Shown here: piece by piece, positions 1 through 5,886 of the stretch | Layout of the letters: every line of letters begins with the position of its first letter | Position numbering within the stretch: the first letter of the stretch is position 1 | Origin: Alloprevotella tannerae | Lineage (GTDB): Bacteria > Bacteroidota > Bacteroidia > Bacteroidales > Bacteroidaceae | Assembly (NCBI GenBank): GCA_015259305.1 | Contig: JABZGO010000081.1 | Span: forward strand, 1-7,521 | Direction: 5' to 3' | DNA: 7,521 nt | The notes under the pieces: model-generated | What the model was told of the DNA's origin: nothing | Database searches by the model: none | What the model saw: the letters and a program-made list of their open reading frames with translations, nothing else | Made by a program: the position numbers and the translations under genes

Positions 1-114
1 CTTCAGCATATCATCGTGGTGTTCGGGTAGTGCGCTGATGCTTGGAATACGTATGAGACTGAATAAATTTTCTAAGAGTCGGGGCTCATTCTCCCGAATA
101 TAAGTTTTTATCAT
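1..114 (-). CDS. M20-family (ArgE/DapE/CPG2-like) peptidase, N-terminal fragment
   Basis: Reading the minus strand from the ATG at 114 gives 38 uninterrupted codons to the window edge. The translation starts MIKTYIRENEPRLLENLFSL and continues IRIPSISALPEHHDDMLK. This matches the N-terminal helix and the hallmark 'F-x-L-I-R-I-P-S-I-S-A-x-P-E-H-x-x-D-M' segment of the metal-dependent M20 dipeptidase family as found in Bacteroidales. The zinc ligands and dimerisation domain would lie beyond the window, so catalytic competence cannot be judged. Family members are cytoplasmic di-zinc hydrolases of dipeptides or acylated amino acids; substrate cannot be inferred here. The gene lies 197 nt downstream of galK on the same strand. 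I see no TAnnTTTG element or Shine-Dalgarno ahead of it; the leader is A/T-rich (ACTATAAAACACATCGTA before ATG). The family call rests on one short conserved block. Confidence 0.72.
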   Translation of the reverse strand, partial: MIKTYIRENEPRLLENLFSLIRIPSISALPEHHDDMLK

Positions 115-158
115 TACGATGTGTTTTATAGTAAATGGGTCTTTTTGCTTTCAATCAT

Positions 159-195
159 CCGCTCTCGCCGGCCGCTTGAGGCGACCGGCGAGCGG
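159..195. repeat. GC-rich inverted repeat between galK and the M20 peptidase gene
   Basis: The left arm reads CCGCT-CT-CGCCGG-C-CGC and the right arm GCG-A-CCGGCG-AGCGG, around a TTGAG loop. That is about 14 base pairs, interrupted by a 2-nt bulge and one C/A mismatch. It lies in the non-coding gap after galK, so it could end or protect the galK transcript. On neither strand is it followed by a clear T tract, so I do not call it an intrinsic terminator. Confidence 0.55.
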
Positions 196-231
196 AAAAG
201 TTGGGTTGTAGAAATGAATCTTTGAATCTTT

Positions 232-261
232 GCCGGCCTGCTATGGCGATAGCGTGGCGGC
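232..261. repeat. Second hairpin in the galK downstream gap
   Basis: The core is GCTAT-GGCG-ATAGC, a perfect 5-bp stem on a 4-nt loop. It is extended outward by CC/GG and GCCG/CGGC with small bulges. It starts 50 nt downstream of the galK stop on the minus strand and precedes the larger hairpin at 159-195. Directly next to it on the low-coordinate side is an 8-bp tandem duplication, GAATCTTT twice, at 216-231. Function is unknown; the tandem hairpins are compatible with an RNA 3'-end structure. Otherwise I see nothing in the 115-311 gap. Confidence 0.4.
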
Positions 262-311
262 TGAATTTGCGCGCCTATCGACGATAAAAGTCGGCAGCGA
301 TTGTTCTTCAA

Positions 312-1472
312 TTAGCAGAGTTTACGAGCGCCATCTCCGATGACAACATCAATAACAATGGGCGCTTTGCCAAACTTTTCTTGATAGCTCTTTCGGGCTT
401 TATCAATGAAATTTGCGTAGAGCTCTTGGCTGACTAAGTTGATCGTGCAACCACCAAAGCCTCCGCCCATCATGCGTGCGCCACTGACTCCACAATCGCG
501 AGCTACGTCAACGAGAAAATCGAGCTCGGGACAAGAAACTTCATATTCGCGAGAGAGTCCGTCGTGCGTTTCATACATTTTTGCACCAACTTCTTCGTAG
601 TCTTCTGTTTCTAATGCGGCAGAAACTTCCATTACGCGCTCTATTTCGCCGATGACGTAATGGGCTCTCAGTGCGTCTTCCTCATTAACTTCACCGCGCA
701 CTTCATCGAGTAGCTCGTAGTTGGCATCTCTTAAACTCTTGACCTCCGGGTGGCGTTTGCTGATGGCGGCTGCTACGTTCTCGCAACTCTTACGCCGATC
801 GTTGTAGGCCGAGCCGGCTAAGCCGTGCTTTACACACGAATTTAGCAGAACAAGTTTGTAACCTTTGGGATCGAAATGAAAATATTGGTGTTCTAAGGAC
901 CGACAATCTAAGCGCATAATGTGGCCGGCCTTGCCAAAAATGGATGCGAACTGGTCCATGATGCCGCAATTGCAACCGATATAGTTGTGCTCAGTGGCTT
1001 GTCCAACCTTTGCGAGTGTGAATTTATCGATGTTGTTGTTTCCAAAGAGATCGTTGAGCGCAAAAGCAAAGCAACTCTCAAGCGCTGCGGAGGACGACAT
1101 GCCCGCTCCTAAAGGAACGTCGCCGGCGAAGGCTGTATTAAAACCTTCAACAGGAACACCTAACTTCATCATTTCGCGACATACGCCGTAGACAAAGCGG
1201 AAATGGGTGGCCGTAGGGCCTTCTTCGTCGTCTAAACTAAACTCTACGTAATCTTTTAAGTCGATGGCATAAGCGCGGACATTGCGCGTGCCGTTAGGTT
1301 TCAACTCGGCGATGACGCCTTGACTGACTGCGCCGGGGAAAACAAAACCATCATTGTAGTCGGTATGTTCGCCGATGATATTTATACGACCGGGAGCAGC
1401 GTAAACTGAACCCGTACTGCCATCAAAGTGCTTTTGAAAGCGACTTCTTACGTCGTCTATAGTTAGTTTCAT
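312..1472 (-). CDS. galK: Galactokinase
   Basis: Cytoplasmic GHMP-family kinase that converts alpha-D-galactose and ATP to galactose-1-phosphate, the first committed step of the Leloir pathway. From the preferred start it is 386 aa, normal for bacterial GalK. Visible motifs are the galactokinase signature PGRINIIGEHTDYN (27-40), with the catalytic Arg29 and sugar-contacting Glu35/His36/Asp38; the ATP-binding GHMP motif PLGAGMSSSAA (120-130); the catalytic-base region GIMDQFAS with Asp173; and the third GHMP motif GARMMGGGFGGC (331-342). All key residues are intact. An upstream in-frame ATG at 1514 would add 14 residues (MFASQSQTNKISTT) but lies inside a stem-loop (1499-1532), and family members begin near MKLTI, so I choose the ATG at 1472. 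It is the last gene of the galM - permease - galK cluster, 72 nt after the permease stop. No Shine-Dalgarno is seen before the chosen start, only an A/T-rich leader, as is usual in Bacteroidetes. Confidence 0.96.
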   Translation of the reverse strand: MKLTIDDVRSRFQKHFDGSTGSVYAAPGRINIIGEHTDYNDGFVFPGAVSQGVIAELKPNGTRNVRAYAIDLKDYVEFSLDDEEGPTATHFRFVYGVCREMMKLGVPVEGFNTAFAGDVPLGAGMSSSAALESCFAFALNDLFGNNNIDKFTLAKVGQATEHNYIGCNCGIMDQFASIFGKAGHIMRLDCRSLEHQYFHFDPKGYKLVLLNSCVKHGLAGSAYNDRRKSCENVAAAISKRHPEVKSLRDANYELLDEVRGEVNEEDALRAHYVIGEIERVMEVSAALETEDYEEVGAKMYETHDGLSREYEVSCPELDFLVDVARDCGVSGARMMGGGFGGCTINLVSQELYANFIDKARKSYQEKFGKAPIVIDVVIGDGARKLC

Positions 1473-1498
1473 AGTAGTTGAAATTTTATTGGTTTGAG

Positions 1499-1532
1499 AT
1501 TGGGAGGCAAACATTGATGTCTACCTCCCAAT
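1499..1532 (-). promoter_or_regulatory. Intercistronic stem-loop between the permease gene and galK
   Basis: On the transcript, ATTGGGAGG (1532-1524) pairs perfectly with CCTCCCAAT (1507-1499), a 9-bp stem. Within the 16-nt loop, a 3-bp ACA/TGT stem can close a TCAA tetraloop. No T tract follows, so it is not a typical intrinsic terminator. It sits 12 nt downstream of the permease stop and 26 nt upstream of the preferred galK start. The only Shine-Dalgarno-like purine run in the gap, GGGAGG, lies in the stem and would be sequestered. By inference it could protect a processed 3' end of the permease mRNA, attenuate galK, or be a translational control element. Confidence 0.55.
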
Positions 1533-1544
1533 AATGTTATCTGA

Positions 1545-2852
1545 TTAAGTTGTCTGAATGTCTTTGTTTACATTCTTGGACCCTACGAGTGCGTAGAAGA
1601 GAATGTAAGCGGCACAAATCAGTACGACAATGTAGCTCCAGAGGAAATTGTGCATTTGATCCGCGATCCAGCCTTGGAAAGGTACGATAATGCCGCCACC
1701 ACATACCATTACCATAAACATACCTGAGGCAAACTCTGTGTATTTTCCTAAACCTTCTACTGCTAAGTTGAAGATGCCGCCCCACATAACGGAGGTGCAG
1801 AGGCCGCCAAGCACGAGAAAGAGAATGCCAATGGGCACTTGGGCTGAGGTAAATGTGCTTTCAGTGCCGTTAAAGCCGAAAACAGTGATCATAACATCAG
1901 TCGGGGCTAGCATTCCGATTAACACCAAAATGATGCAGAGCGTGGAAACAACCGTAAGTTGCATACGACTTGAGACCTTTCCGCCAATCATACCTCCAAC
2001 AAATCGACCGCAAAGCATCAATAACCAATAGACGCCTGCGATAGTTCCGGCAATGCCGGCGTCCATTCCGAATCCGGGCGTTGCTTTGTCGGGGGATGTT
2101 GATAAATACTGCAAGACATATGTTGGCAAACCAACTTCGACACCTAAATAAAGGAAGATGGCTAGGATGCCAAGGCGGAAATGGCGGAACGAAAACGCAC
2201 TGTGCTTGTCCGGCGTCGCTTGCTTGCTTTCTGCTTTCTGCGCCAAAGAGGGCTCGGGAATGCGTACAAACAACAGAACAAAGAAGACAACAGCGAAAAT
2301 TGCTAAGGCAATAAAGAGCGCCGGCGTAGCGTCGCTAATTTTAGCTTTGGTTGCTTCGCCGATCAATGCGCCGCCGAGCATTGTTACTGCAGTTGCCGAG
2401 AACGAATTTAAGACGCCGCCGAATTGAATCAGCTGGTTGCCTTTATTTCCTCCGCCGCCAAGCGTGTTAAGCATAGGGTTAACAACGGTATTCAGCATAC
2501 ACATACAGAAACCTGCGATAAAGGCGCCGATAATGTAGACGGGGAAACTTTTAATACTGTCCCAGCCGGACATATACTCGAGAAAGACGCCGATAAAGCC
2601 CAATATGATTGCCAACAAGGCCGTGTTCTTATAGCCGATCTTTTTCAAAAGAAGACCGGAAGGGATACCCATTACTGCGTAAGCAATAAAATTGGCGGCG
2701 TTACCCAGTTGCGCTTCAAAGTTCGAAGCTCCGAATTGATTCTTAACAATAACGCCCATCGGGTTACAAAGGTTCGTGACGAATGCAATCATAGCAAACA
2801 ACAAGAACATCATAATGATGGGTAGCGTGTTGTTCTTTTGAGAATTACTCAT
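1545..2852 (-). CDS. gluP: MFS sugar permease, GluP/FucP family (glucose/galactose transporter)
   Basis: A 435-aa inner-membrane transporter of the major facilitator superfamily. Hydrophobic stretches near residues 11-30, 48-69, 77-94, 103-125, 145-165, 178-197, 226-247, 264-284, 298-316, 338-358, 372-391 and 404-424 fit twelve helices, with a polar central loop at about 199-222. Family motifs include VVNPMLNTLGGGGNKGNQ (123-140), LNSFSA (148-153) and VEGLGKYTEFASG (365-377), the last recalling the E. coli FucP helix 10-11 region. By position between galM and galK it most likely imports galactose and/or glucose; substrate is inferred from context and from the Bacteroides gene order. Compared with FucP from memory, the positions of the two proton-relay acids appear to be Asn here (Asn30 and Asn121). 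The gene starts 41 nt after the galM stop and is preceded by a weak purine run, AGAAGAAA. Confidence 0.92.
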   Translation of the reverse strand: MSNSQKNNTLPIIMMFLLFAMIAFVTNLCNPMGVIVKNQFGASNFEAQLGNAANFIAYAVMGIPSGLLLKKIGYKNTALLAIILGFIGVFLEYMSGWDSIKSFPVYIIGAFIAGFCMCMLNTVVNPMLNTLGGGGNKGNQLIQFGGVLNSFSATAVTMLGGALIGEATKAKISDATPALFIALAIFAVVFFVLLFVRIPEPSLAQKAESKQATPDKHSAFSFRHFRLGILAIFLYLGVEVGLPTYVLQYLSTSPDKATPGFGMDAGIAGTIAGVYWLLMLCGRFVGGMIGGKVSSRMQLTVVSTLCIILVLIGMLAPTDVMITVFGFNGTESTFTSAQVPIGILFLVLGGLCTSVMWGGIFNLAVEGLGKYTEFASGMFMVMVCGGGIIVPFQGWIADQMHNFLWSYIVVLICAAYILFYALVGSKNVNKDIQTT

Positions 2853-2893
2853 TTTCTTCTGTGTTTGTTCAGTTAATGTCTGATGTTGATTTA

Positions 2894-3976
2894 TTATGCT
2901 TCAACCCCGAAGCGATAGATTGTCTTTTGCGTATATATGTTTCCTGGTTTAAGTGTAACAGGTGGGAAGTACGCGTGATTAGGGCTATCGGGGAAATGTT
3001 GTGCTTCGAAGCAGACCGCACTACGTTTTGGGAATGTAGCGCCGTGCTGTCCTTTCGTGCCGCTTCCATTATTATTTGTGTAGAATTGGAGTCCGGGTTC
3101 AGTCGTGTAGACCTCCATTGTGCGGCCGCTAACCGGCTCTTTCACCTTCGCAGCATAGGATAATTCTCCCGGTTCTCTTTTTTGCAATACAAAACAGTGG
3201 TCATAGCCGTTGCCATTCTTCAGTTGCTCATTATCCTCATCAATATGATCGCCGATGCGGTGAGCGTTTCTGAAGTCAAAGGGCGTACCTTCTACCAAGC
3301 GAATCTCTCCGGTAGGGATCGCCGTCTTGTCTATCGGCAGATAGTAGTCAGCATTGATTTCGCAGATCACGTCTTCTACCGATGGCGTCGGGTTTGCCGT
3401 TCCTGCGAGCGAGAAATAACCGTGGCTGGTCAAGTTTACAATCGTCTTCTTATTGGTTGTTGCCGTATAATCAATGACCAATTCATCATCATTTGTCAGC
3501 GTATACATCACCGTAGTCGATAATTCGCCCGGGAAGCCTTCTTGATAGTAAGACGAAACGTAACGCAAGACGAGGCAGTGTTCATTTATTTGCTCCGCCT
3601 CCCAAACGCGAGCGTGGAAACCCGTCGGCCCGCCGTGCAGATGGTTCTCTCCGTTATTGATGGCCAAATGATATTCTTTTCCGTTCAGGCAAAAGCGCCC
3701 TTTAGCAATACGGTTGGCATAGCGGCCCACGAGTGTACTCAAGAAAGGTTGATCCGAATTCAGGTAGTCATCTAGTTTATCGTGTCCCTGTATGATATTG
3801 GCGAAGTTGCCTTTATTATCAGGGGTCATAATCGAAACGAGAGCTCCCCCAAAATTCGTTATGGCCACTTCCAGGCCGTTCTTATTGGTAAGAAAGTAGA
3901 GATCTACGGCTTTACCGTTCACTTCTCTCTGAAAATCTTCCTTACGCAGTCCGCTAAGATATTGTTTGTTTTCCAT
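2894..3976 (-). CDS. galM: Aldose 1-epimerase (mutarotase)
   Basis: Interconverts the beta and alpha anomers of D-galactose or glucose; the alpha form is what galactokinase uses. It has 360 aa, typical for the family, with no signal peptide or lipobox at the N-terminus (MENKQYLSGL), so it is presumably cytoplasmic. Visible motifs are GRYANRI (84-90) with substrate-binding Arg86, NHLHGG (111-116) with His114, LTSHGYFSL (182-190) with the proposed acid His185 (the common form is LTNHTYFNL, so it is slightly variant), YDH with Asp259, GLQFYT (295-300), and the catalytic-base segment CFEAQHFPDS (322-331) with Glu324. It is the first gene of the galactose cluster: a terminator for the preceding genes and a candidate promoter lie upstream, and the permease gene begins 41 nt downstream. 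The ATG at 3976 follows an A/T-rich leader without a Shine-Dalgarno. Confidence 0.95.
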   Translation of the reverse strand: MENKQYLSGLRKEDFQREVNGKAVDLYFLTNKNGLEVAITNFGGALVSIMTPDNKGNFANIIQGHDKLDDYLNSDQPFLSTLVGRYANRIAKGRFCLNGKEYHLAINNGENHLHGGPTGFHARVWEAEQINEHCLVLRYVSSYYQEGFPGELSTTVMYTLTNDDELVIDYTATTNKKTIVNLTSHGYFSLAGTANPTPSVEDVICEINADYYLPIDKTAIPTGEIRLVEGTPFDFRNAHRIGDHIDEDNEQLKNGNGYDHCFVLQKREPGELSYAAKVKEPVSGRTMEVYTTEPGLQFYTNNNGSGTKGQHGATFPKRSAVCFEAQHFPDSPNHAYFPPVTLKPGNIYTQKTIYRFGVEA

Positions 3977-4005
3977 AACGTTAAAATTTTAAACGATTGT
4001 AATGG

Positions 4006-4036
4006 CAAATTTGGAAATAAAATCGCAAAGTACAAA
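4006..4036 (-). promoter_or_regulatory. Candidate Bacteroidetes-type promoter for galM - gluP - galK
   Basis: On the minus strand, TTTG (4036-4033) is followed after exactly 19 nt by CAAATTTG (4013-4006). That fits the Bacteroidetes form TTTG-N19-TAnnTTTG with one mismatch, C for the first T. Transcription would begin about 25 nt before the galM ATG. A competing near-match, TACTTTGC (4032-4025), is one base short in spacing. The TTTG words recur every 7 nt here (TTTGCGC, TTTGTAC, TTTGCGA), so exact assignment is uncertain. Confidence 0.45.
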
Positions 4037-4152
4037 GCGCAAAAGGCTGAATTTTCCGCAGAAAAAGCGAATATTTGTCTGTTTTGAGCTTATTTTTTGC
4101 TTTCACGCCTCAAGTTTGTGGTGAACGCCTGCTTTTTAGCTCTATTTTAGCC

Positions 4153-4202
4153 AAAAACGGGCAAACTTCCAAAGCTTCAAAAAGCGTGGAAGTTTGCCCG
4201 TT
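4153..4202 (-). terminator. Intrinsic terminator ending map - tsaD - pncC
   Basis: A perfect 16-bp stem pairs 4156-4171 with 4187-4202 (core CGGGCAAACTTCCA / TGGAAGTTTGCCCG). An inner 4-bp GCTT/AAGC stem closes the loop. On the minus strand the stem runs into TTTTT (4157-4153), the expected U tract. It begins 25 nt after the pncC stop codon and lies upstream of the galM promoter, so it separates the two minus-strand transcription units. Confidence 0.88.
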
Positions 4203-4227
4203 CAGTAACGCGAACTGCTTAAAGCGT

Positions 4228-4746
4228 TCAACCCACTGTTGCCGGTTCGCAGCGTTCTCTTAAATAGTCGAGTAAGAGGTGAATTGCTTTCTCCGTAGCG
4301 TTAGCTAAGTTTAGGTCGCGTCCGTTATCCTCCTCCAATTTCAAGGTAACGATGTCGTTTTCCTGACCTACGGCGATCCAAATCGTACCGACAGGCACGG
4401 CAGATGTTGTATCATTGTTGGTAGCCGGCCCTGCAAAGCCACTCACCGCCACTGCGTAGTCCGTATGTAGGAGTTTGTTCGTCCCAATGACCAACTGTTT
4501 TACGACGTCTTCGCAAACAGCCGTTTGTTCTGCTATAACAGCCGCATCCACGCCTAAGATTTCCGTCTTGACAAGGTTGCTATAACAGATAATACCTCCT
4601 TTATAATAAGACGAACTTCCCGGAATGGCGGTGATAACACTTGCGATGCGTCCGCCCGTGCAGCTTTCCGCCGAGCCTAAAGTTTTTTTGTTGCGCCATA
4701 AGAGTTCGTTAATATCTCTGCTGGCGAGTTTTACGTTCAGTTCCAT
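4228..4746 (-). CDS. pncC: Single-domain CinA-family protein, nicotinamide-nucleotide amidohydrolase (PncC-like)
   Basis: The family deamidates nicotinamide mononucleotide to nicotinic acid mononucleotide, recycling pyridine nucleotides. It has 172 aa and consists only of the CinA C-terminal domain; the N-terminal MoCF-like half of full CinA is absent. Motifs are TLGSAESCTGGRIA (22-35) with the likely nucleophile Ser28, IPGSSSYYKGG (41-51), YSNLVK (55-60) with the conserved Lys60, and VSGFAGPATN (101-110) followed by VPVGTIWIAV (117-126). The frame stays open upstream into tsaD, but a start there would overlap 83 nt of that gene with unrelated residues. The ATG at 4746 matches the family N-terminus. 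It follows tsaD after 70 nt with an A-rich leader and no Shine-Dalgarno, and is followed by a strong terminator. Enzymatic identity is inferred from the family; an older alternative label is 'competence/damage-inducible protein'. Confidence 0.9.
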   Translation of the reverse strand: MELNVKLASRDINELLWRNKKTLGSAESCTGGRIASVITAIPGSSSYYKGGIICYSNLVKTEILGVDAAVIAEQTAVCEDVVKQLVIGTNKLLHTDYAVAVSGFAGPATNNDTTSAVPVGTIWIAVGQENDIVTLKLEEDNGRDLNLANATEKAIHLLLDYLRERCEPATVG

Positions 4747-4816
4747 ATGATAATTTGTTTCTTTTTCTGTACTTGAAGGCGTCTTGTTCAAATCAATTGC
4801 GCCCTTTGCATTGTAT

Positions 4817-5839
4817 TTAGAGTGTCGTGCGACTATAAGCCGGTTTGTCCAAGCCGCAAAAATCGCCGTCCATATATTTATAGTAGCCCGTGATCGCAAT
4901 CATAGCCGCGTTGTCCGTCGTATAGCCAAACTTCGGTATGTAAATATGCCAGTTGCCTGCCGCTTCTTGCGCCTTGAAGGCTGCGCGTAGTGCCGTGTTT
5001 GCCGATACGCCGCCGGCGAGTGCTACGTGATTGATCCCCGTCTCCTTGACGGCTTGCTTCAACTTCTTCATCAATATGTCGACGATGGTTTTCTCCAAAG
5101 AAGCCGCAAGATCCTCTTTGTGGTGCGCTATAAAATCAGGGTCAGTCTTGATCTGATCGCGCAAGAAATAGAGAAACGACGTCTTCAGTCCACTAAAGCT
5201 ATAATCCAGTCCTTTCACGTCAGGCTTACTAAAGGTAAAGGCCTGCGCATTGCCTTGTCGGGCGAGCTTATCTATGATCGGCCCACCCGGGTAACCAAAG
5301 CCCATCACCTTAGAGCATTTGTCCATCGCCTCGCCTGCCGCATCGTCGCTCGTCTGCCCCAGCATCTCCATCTGATTGTAGGCGTTTACTTTCACAATCT
5401 GCGAGTTGCCTCCACTGACCATCAAGCAGAGATAAGGATAAGGCGGCGCCGTGTGCGTCTCTCCTTCCACCTCGATGAAATGTGCCAGAATGTGCCCCTG
5501 CAAATGGTTCGCCTCGATTAGCGGGACGCCGAGCGCAGCGGCCAAGCCTTTCGCAAAGGACACACCGACGAGCAAACTACCCATCAAGCCCGGGCCCAAG
5601 GTCACGGCAACGGCCGAAAGCGCTTCTTTATCTACACCTGCCTGCCGCAGAGCTTGATCTACGACCGGCACAATATTTTGCTGGTGTGCGCGCGATGCCA
5701 ATTCGGGGACGACGCCTCCATAAGCCTCATGTACTGCTTGGCCCGCCGTTACGTTGCTCAAGAGATAGCCATTCTTAATCACAGCTGCCGACGTGTCATC
5801 GCAGCTTGATTCTATGCCCAATATGATAATATCTTTCAT
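4817..5839 (-). CDS. tsaD: tRNA N6-adenosine threonylcarbamoyltransferase TsaD
   Basis: Transfers the threonylcarbamoyl group from threonylcarbamoyl-AMP to A37 of ANN-decoding tRNAs (t6A), acting with TsaB and TsaE, neither of which is in the window. It is an essential cytoplasmic protein of the Kae1/YgjD, ASKHA-fold family. At 340 aa it has normal length. Visible motifs are GIESSCDDTSAAV (8-20), GGVVPELASRAH (41-52), the metal-binding NHLQGH (111-116) with His112 and His116, VSGGNSQ (141-147), DDAAGEAMDK (165-174), GYPGGP (182-187), GGVSAN (276-281) and the third metal ligand Asp309 in TTDNAA. The start is the ATG at 5839 (MKDIIILGIE). A TTG three codons upstream (5848) is in frame but gives an odd MGS prefix. 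It begins 47 nt after the map stop and probably belongs to the same transcript. Confidence 0.97.
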   Translation of the reverse strand: MKDIIILGIESSCDDTSAAVIKNGYLLSNVTAGQAVHEAYGGVVPELASRAHQQNIVPVVDQALRQAGVDKEALSAVAVTLGPGLMGSLLVGVSFAKGLAAALGVPLIEANHLQGHILAHFIEVEGETHTAPPYPYLCLMVSGGNSQIVKVNAYNQMEMLGQTSDDAAGEAMDKCSKVMGFGYPGGPIIDKLARQGNAQAFTFSKPDVKGLDYSFSGLKTSFLYFLRDQIKTDPDFIAHHKEDLAASLEKTIVDILMKKLKQAVKETGINHVALAGGVSANTALRAAFKAQEAAGNWHIYIPKFGYTTDNAAMIAITGYYKYMDGDFCGLDKPAYSRTTL

Positions 5840-5886
5840 ACTTCCCAATTACATCTTTCCGGTGCTGATCAGCCTAAGTCCGGTGC

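Noticed and set aside
126..311. 61-codon minus-strand open frame downstream of galK
   Set aside because: It begins at a TTG immediately after the galK stop, resembles no protein I know, is rich in Arg/Ser/Gln as random GC-rich DNA often is, and runs through both hairpins.
1473..1514. Longer galK start at the ATG at 1514
   Set aside because: The additional 14 residues (MFASQSQTNKISTT) are not typical of GalK, and the site is inside a stem-loop. I kept the possibility as a finding because of the upstream GGGAGG.
2424..2825. 133-codon plus-strand open frame antisense to the permease gene
   Set aside because: It lies wholly inside a strongly supported minus-strand gene and has no recognisable motif or promoter; it is an antisense shadow. 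The same holds for the frames at 1690-2031, 3182-3523 and 5027-5521.
3981..3992. 12-bp palindrome TTAAAATTTTAA just before the galM start
   Set aside because: It is pure A/T in an A/T-rich leader, as expected for a Bacteroidetes ribosome-binding region; its symmetry is easily due to composition.
4025..4032. TACTTTGC as the galM -7 box
   Set aside because: It is one base short of TAnnTTTG and has no TTTG at the proper distance upstream; CAAATTTG at 4006-4013 with TTTG 19 nt upstream fits better.
4747..4899. 51-residue N-terminal extension of the CinA-family protein
   Set aside because: It overlaps the end of tsaD in another frame and has no homology to the MoCF domain; the family N-terminus starts at the ATG at 4746.
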